Shown here one piece after another: positions 60,543-64,000 of a DNA stretch of 64,000 nt. Origin of the DNA: Dielma fastidiosa (lineage in GTDB: Bacteria > Bacillota_I > Bacilli_A > Erysipelotrichales > Erysipelotrichaceae). Each line of letters opens with the position of its first letter. Within the stretch, counting starts at the first letter, position 1. The notes under the pieces are model-generated. The model saw only the letters and a list, made by a program, of their open reading frames with translations. It had not been told where the DNA came from and ran no database searches. The stretch covers positions 131,275-195,274 of the forward strand of contig NZ_HE578929.1 of NCBI RefSeq assembly GCF_000313565.1. The letters are read 5' to 3'. The translations under genes and the position numbers were made by a program.

Positions 60543-61826
60543 ATGTCTAGAAAATGTAAAATCGGAGTATTTGCTTTTCTTGCGGCAGTGGTCCTAGTCA
60601 TTATCCTAAGCGGCGGTTATCTGCTTACCTTAGGCGGTGTCTTTCATCCGACTGTAAATCTGAAGGGCGGCAATATAACCCTTGAATTGAACGAAGCTTA
60701 TGAAGAGCCAGGCTTTAAAGCCCGCAGCATGTTTCATGATGTCAGTGATCAGGTAACGGTCAGCGGCGATGTAGATTCAACTAAAACAGGTGTATATACG
60801 ATTGTCTATGAGATCAAAGGAACAACTAAAACCCGGAAGGTAACGGTACAGGATACAACACCGCCGCAGATCACCCTGCTTGGCAACAGTGAAATGCATG
60901 TGTTTGAACGGGAGACCTTTAATGATCCAGGTGTTGAAATAATCGATGCCTCTTGTGATGACGGGCAGTCGCTGCTGCAGATTGAAGGCAATGTAGATAT
61001 GCTGACATGCGGGGAATATGAATTGATTTATAATGCAGTCGATGCCAGTGGCAATGCATCCTCAGTAAGCAGAAAAATCATCGTAGAAGCTGATCCCGCC
61101 TTGGTAAAGCTGCATTATGCCTATGATGTCTATGATAATACAGCCTTTGAATGGTGGTTCAATAAATCAGAGAATCATCAGCGGATGGAGGGTGCGATTG
61201 CGCAGGAGATTCTTGATAAATATGCGGCATATTATCTGGGACCTGATGACAAGGTCATCTATCTGACCTTTGATGAGGGCGGCAATGACATTACTTACAT
61301 CCATGAGATTGCCGATGTTTTAAATGCCCACAATATTAAAGCTACCTTCTTTTTAACGAGAAATTACGTAATAGATAATGAGGAATTCATGCGCTCATTA
61401 GTTGATCAGGGCCATCTGATTGGCAATCATACCCGCCATCATTATGATATGCCGACACTGGCGAATGAGGCGCAGATCGATCAGTTTGTTCTGGAGGTGC
61501 TGGATTGTGAGAAGGCTATTCAGCAGGTAACCGGCACGAAACCGGTAAAAGTGTTCCGTTTTCCAAAGGGAGCTACCAGTGAGCGGGCAATGAAAATCGT
61601 TTCAGATCTAGGCTACCGTTCCTATTTCTGGAGCCATGCCTATTATGATTACGGCCCGGATATAAGCAAAGAAGAAGCGTATAACACCTTGGTGGAGCAT
61701 CTCCATAATGGTGCGATTTATCTGCTTCACCCCTCAAATAAGGGAAATTATCTGGCCATGGAGGACTTCATTACCGAAGCCCAGCGGCAGGGATATCGCT
61801 TTGCGCTGGTCAGTGAGATCGAATAG
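60543..61826 (+). CDS. PdaA-like polysaccharide deacetylase with N-terminal Ig-like domains
   Basis: The 427 residues have one N-terminal membrane anchor (about 7-28). Two immunoglobulin-like repeats of the DUF5011 kind follow (about 35-100 and 108-180, each with an EPGF/DPGV turn). A CE4 deacetylase domain (about 225-425) ends it. Its motifs are LTFDEGGND, GNHTRHHYDMP with two metal histidines, RFPKGATSE, FWSHAYYDY and LLHPSN. The pattern matches PdaA more than chitin deacetylases: PdaA makes muramic delta-lactam of the spore cortex. Residue D to E in TFDEG is the PdaA form. Its role in spores is inferred. Translation depends on a GGAGG within a hairpin. Confidence 0.85.
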   Translation: MSRKCKIGVFAFLAAVVLVIILSGGYLLTLGGVFHPTVNLKGGNITLELNEAYEEPGFKARSMFHDVSDQVTVSGDVDSTKTGVYTIVYEIKGTTKTRKVTVQDTTPPQITLLGNSEMHVFERETFNDPGVEIIDASCDDGQSLLQIEGNVDMLTCGEYELIYNAVDASGNASSVSRKIIVEADPALVKLHYAYDVYDNTAFEWWFNKSENHQRMEGAIAQEILDKYAAYYLGPDDKVIYLTFDEGGNDITYIHEIADVLNAHNIKATFFLTRNYVIDNEEFMRSLVDQGHLIGNHTRHHYDMPTLANEAQIDQFVLEVLDCEKAIQQVTGTKPVKVFRFPKGATSERAMKIVSDLGYRSYFWSHAYYDYGPDISKEEAYNTLVEHLHNGAIYLLHPSNKGNYLAMEDFITEAQRQGYRFALVSEIE

Positions 61827-61881
61827 TCTTTCATAATTAATCAATGTGGTGTAAAATAGCTTTTAGAATGAGAGGTACTTT

Positions 61882-63651
61882 ATGAACATATTGGATAAAT
61901 TAAATGAACTTCGCTCGCTGATGCAAGCCGAGAAGATAAGCGCTTATTATATACCTACCTCAGATTTTCACGATTCTGAGTATGTGGGTGATTATTTTAA
62001 GGGTCGGGCTTGGCTGTCTGGCTTCAGCGGTTCTGCGGGAGTTATGGTTGTGACACTGTCTGAAGCTTGTTTATGGACTGACGGCCGCTATTTTATACAG
62101 GCTGAGGAACAATTGGCCGGCACCAGTATTCAACTGATGAAAATGATGGAACCGGGAGTGCCAACGGTCAGTGAATATTTGAAGCAGCACCTGCAGGCAA
62201 ACGATGTTCTGGCTTTTGATGGCCGATGCGTCAGCTATGAAGCGATGAAAGAATGGCAGCAGTTAATGCCTGAGGTTGTCATTAAAACTGATTTAGATGT
62301 TTTTGATCAGATATGGCCGGATCGGCCGGCACTGCCAAGCGCAAAAGCTTTTTTACTCAGTGATGAGCTTAGCGGAAAAGCAATGACTGACAAGCTTGCC
62401 GCTGTGCGTGAAAGCATGAAGCAGCATCAGGCTGACTGGCATTTGCTGACTACTCTTGATGATCTGGCATGGCTGTTTAATATGCGCGGTGATGATGTGA
62501 GTTATTCACCGGTGGTTTTATCCTATGCTTTGATCTCCATGGATGAGGTTATGCTGTTTGTCGATGAAACTAAATTTGATGAGGCAGCAAAAGCATTCTT
62601 TAAGGAAAATCATGTCAAGCTGCTGCCATATTTTGAGGTTTATTCTAAAATTGAAACGATCAGCGGAAAAATTATGCTGAATGGCAAACGTGTAAATTCA
62701 AGACTGGTACAGCTGTGTCATGAAATTATTGATCTTGACAATCCAACTACATTGATGAAAGCCATTAAAAATGAAACTGAACTAACCAATACCCGCAATG
62801 CGCATATCAAGGATGGTGTCGCGGTAAGCAAATTCATGATCTGGCTGAAGGAAGCTGTACAGCATGAAACCATCACTGAAATATCAGCGGCTGATAAGCT
62901 GGAAGCTCTGCGCCGGGAACAAAAAGATTTTCTTGAGCTGAGCTTCACAACCATTGCAGGCTATAAAGAGCATGCGGCATTAATGCATTACAGTGCTACG
63001 GCTGACAGTGATGTAGAGTTAAAACCAGAGGGCATGCTTTTGGTTGATTCCGGCGGTACGTATCTTGATGGTACAACAGACATTACCCGTACTTTTGTTC
63101 TTGGCCCGGTAAGTGATGAAATCAAACGTCATTATACGGCAGTGCTGAAAGGCATGCTGCGGTTATCAATGGCAAAATTTTTGCATGGCTGCATTGGTAT
63201 CAATCTTGATATTCTCGCCCGCGGACCACTTTGGGAGATGGGGATTGATTATCGCTGCGGTACGGGCCATGGAGTTGGACATATCCTTAATGTGCATGAG
63301 GGACCGCATGATATTCGCTGGCGCGCAAGACCTAATACAATCAGCGCTGTTTTTGAACCAGGCATGATTGTCACCAATGAACCCGGTGTTTACATTGAAG
63401 GCAGTCATGGTATCCGCATCGAAAATGAATTGATTACCAAATGTTCAGAGACGAATGAATACGGAACCTTCTTAGCATTTGAAACGATCACAATGGCACC
63501 GATTGACTTAGATGCCGTATTGGCGGATCAATTATCAGATTCGGAACGGAATTTCTTAAATGCTTATCATGCCCAAGTATATACTAAAATTTCACCTTTC
63601 TTAAACGAGGGTGAAAAAGCAATGCTGAAGCATTATACAAGAGCAATATAA
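61882..63651 (+). CDS. pepP: Xaa-Pro aminopeptidase (aminopeptidase P, M24B)
   Basis: The 589-residue cytoplasmic enzyme removes N-terminal residues linked to proline. Two creatinase-N-type domains (about 1-140 and 150-300) precede the M24 catalytic domain, as in the long three-domain form. Metal ligands are the Asp in LVDSGGTYLDGTTDITRT (two Asp), the His in GTGHGVGHI, the Glu in TNEPGVYIE and the Glu in IRIENE. A C-terminal extension of about 60 residues ends it. The N-terminus starts MNILDKLNELRSLM. AGAGGTAC precedes the ATG, and a strong terminator follows. Confidence 0.93.
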   Translation: MNILDKLNELRSLMQAEKISAYYIPTSDFHDSEYVGDYFKGRAWLSGFSGSAGVMVVTLSEACLWTDGRYFIQAEEQLAGTSIQLMKMMEPGVPTVSEYLKQHLQANDVLAFDGRCVSYEAMKEWQQLMPEVVIKTDLDVFDQIWPDRPALPSAKAFLLSDELSGKAMTDKLAAVRESMKQHQADWHLLTTLDDLAWLFNMRGDDVSYSPVVLSYALISMDEVMLFVDETKFDEAAKAFFKENHVKLLPYFEVYSKIETISGKIMLNGKRVNSRLVQLCHEIIDLDNPTTLMKAIKNETELTNTRNAHIKDGVAVSKFMIWLKEAVQHETITEISAADKLEALRREQKDFLELSFTTIAGYKEHAALMHYSATADSDVELKPEGMLLVDSGGTYLDGTTDITRTFVLGPVSDEIKRHYTAVLKGMLRLSMAKFLHGCIGINLDILARGPLWEMGIDYRCGTGHGVGHILNVHEGPHDIRWRARPNTISAVFEPGMIVTNEPGVYIEGSHGIRIENELITKCSETNEYGTFLAFETITMAPIDLDAVLADQLSDSERNFLNAYHAQVYTKISPFLNEGEKAMLKHYTRAI

Positions 63652-63666
63652 TATCGAGCTAAACGA

Positions 63667-63712
63667 AAAATAGAGGTAATAACCTTGATGGGGTTATCAT
63701 CTCTATTTTTTT
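63667..63712 (+). terminator. Terminator after pepP
   Basis: AAAATAGAG pairs with CTCTATTTT, and GTAATAACC pairs with GGTTATC within it. Seven T residues end it. The gap 63652-63945 otherwise holds only the two repeats listed next. Confidence 0.88.
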
Positions 63713-63768
63713 GGTAGTTTGATATGCTTATTAATATCAGTGCTGTAATAACAAAATGATAAGTGTCT

Positions 63769-63791
63769 TATAAAGTATACTTTTTGAGACA
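63769..63791 (+). repeat. Palindromic 23-base element, copy 1
   Basis: TATAAAGTATAC is followed by TTTTTGAGACA. The core AAAGTATACTTT is a perfect palindrome. Outside it, AGTGTCT (63762-63768) and AGACACT (63786-63792) add a second inverted repeat. It matches copy 2 with two differences. Confidence 0.75.
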
Positions 63792-63893
63792 CTGTGTTTC
63801 TCCTTCATTATAGGCATATTTGAGTCGTTTGTAAAGGTTCACAGACTTTTTTATGCACTTTCACAGTTGTTTTTTGTATCTCCTTTAGTGTGG

Positions 63894-63916
63894 TATAAAG
63901 TATACCTTTTAAGACA
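63894..63916 (+). repeat. Palindromic 23-base element, copy 2, over a likely promoter
   Basis: TATAAAGTATAC is followed by CTTTTAAGACA. It overlaps TGGTATAAA (63891-63899), an extended -10-like box, about 50 bases before the next start codon. It could be an operator. Confidence 0.7.
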
Positions 63917-63945
63917 TTCTTTCAATACCTGGGGAGGTAATTAAA

Positions 63946-64000
63946 ATGAAATCAAACAAAACAAAGTCAGCGATGACTGCTTTAGTCGTAGCTGCAATGC
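63946..64000 (+). CDS. Start of a secreted or membrane protein (cut by the window end)
   Basis: Only 18 residues are visible: MKSNKTKSAM followed by TALVVAAM. They form the basic and hydrophobic parts of a signal peptide. A strong GGGGAGG site lies 8 bases before the ATG. The family cannot be named. The gene is preceded by two copies of a palindromic element, so it is probably regulated. Confidence 0.6.
   Translation, partial: MKSNKTKSAMTALVVAAM

Overview
The window reads as chromosomal DNA of a low-GC Gram-positive bacterium (Firmicutes/Bacillota). Family-level similarity by eye points towards the Erysipelotrichia, but I could not confirm that by a search. The supporting signs are lipoproteins with Gram-positive lipoboxes, a sortase with a cell-wall-anchored adhesin, a mannose-type PTS under a PRD regulator, strong GGAGG ribosome binding sites, TTGACA/TATAAT promoters, and a radC-mreC-mreD-minC-minD-spoIVFA-spoIVFB gene order like that of Bacillus but without mreB. 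The spoIVFAB pair and a PdaA-type deacetylase suggest the organism sporulates or descends from spore formers. There is no phage, IS element, CRISPR array or rRNA operon.

Layout. 1-13.7 kb: the end of a UDP-glucose dehydrogenase gene, a DEAD-box RNA helicase, a first large c-di-GMP enzyme, a ferredoxin, L-lactate dehydrogenase with an MscS channel (minus strand), membrane proteins, glycerate kinase, a thioredoxin-like lipoprotein, a Cys-rich FMN hydroxy-acid oxidase and a small pyrophosphatase-like protein. 13.9-20 kb: a PRD regulator, PTS EIIA-EIIB-EIIC-EIID and a ceramidase-family hydrolase, together a probable uptake and processing locus. 20-25 kb: a tyrosine phosphatase, then DUF4358-like lipoproteins with an MBOAT acyltransferase and a DHHW/AlgJ-like protein (extracellular polymer O-acetylation). 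25-38.9 kb: housekeeping enzymes, two more c-di-GMP enzymes, a three-domain alpha/beta hydrolase-ASCH-flavin-split-barrel fusion, a rubredoxin-glutamate synthase fusion and a YtcJ-type amidohydrolase. 38.9-45.2 kb: a sortase and a 1845-residue adhesin with a thioester domain, CnaB-like repeats, inserted leucine-rich repeats and a YPETG anchor. 45.3-50.8 kb: rimO, a DNA glycosylase, a beta-lactamase-fold lipoprotein, two tRNA genes, a nitroreductase-GNAT fusion and a DEDDh exonuclease. 50.8-57.4 kb: a 57-residue peptide with a textbook double-glycine leader, a SPOR-like protein, radC, mreCD, minCD, a PerM-type permease and spoIVFAB. 57.4-64 kb: a ZnuA-like lipoprotein, an FAD oxidoreductase, mscL, a PdaA-like deacetylase, aminopeptidase P and a cut-off secreted protein behind a repeated palindromic operator-like element.

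Two patterns cross the window. Intrinsic terminators repeatedly sit on or inside stop codons, which fits transcription running ahead of translation. Three multidomain c-di-GMP proteins, each with an intact EAL domain and at least one degenerate GGDEF domain, lie within about 35 kb, which implies active c-di-GMP turnover. The strongest candidates for something undescribed are the double-glycine peptide at 50856-51029, the triple fusion at 31710-33449, the adhesin with leucine-rich repeats nested in its CnaB array, and the PTS-ceramidase locus. All calls come from reading the sequence; no database search was run.
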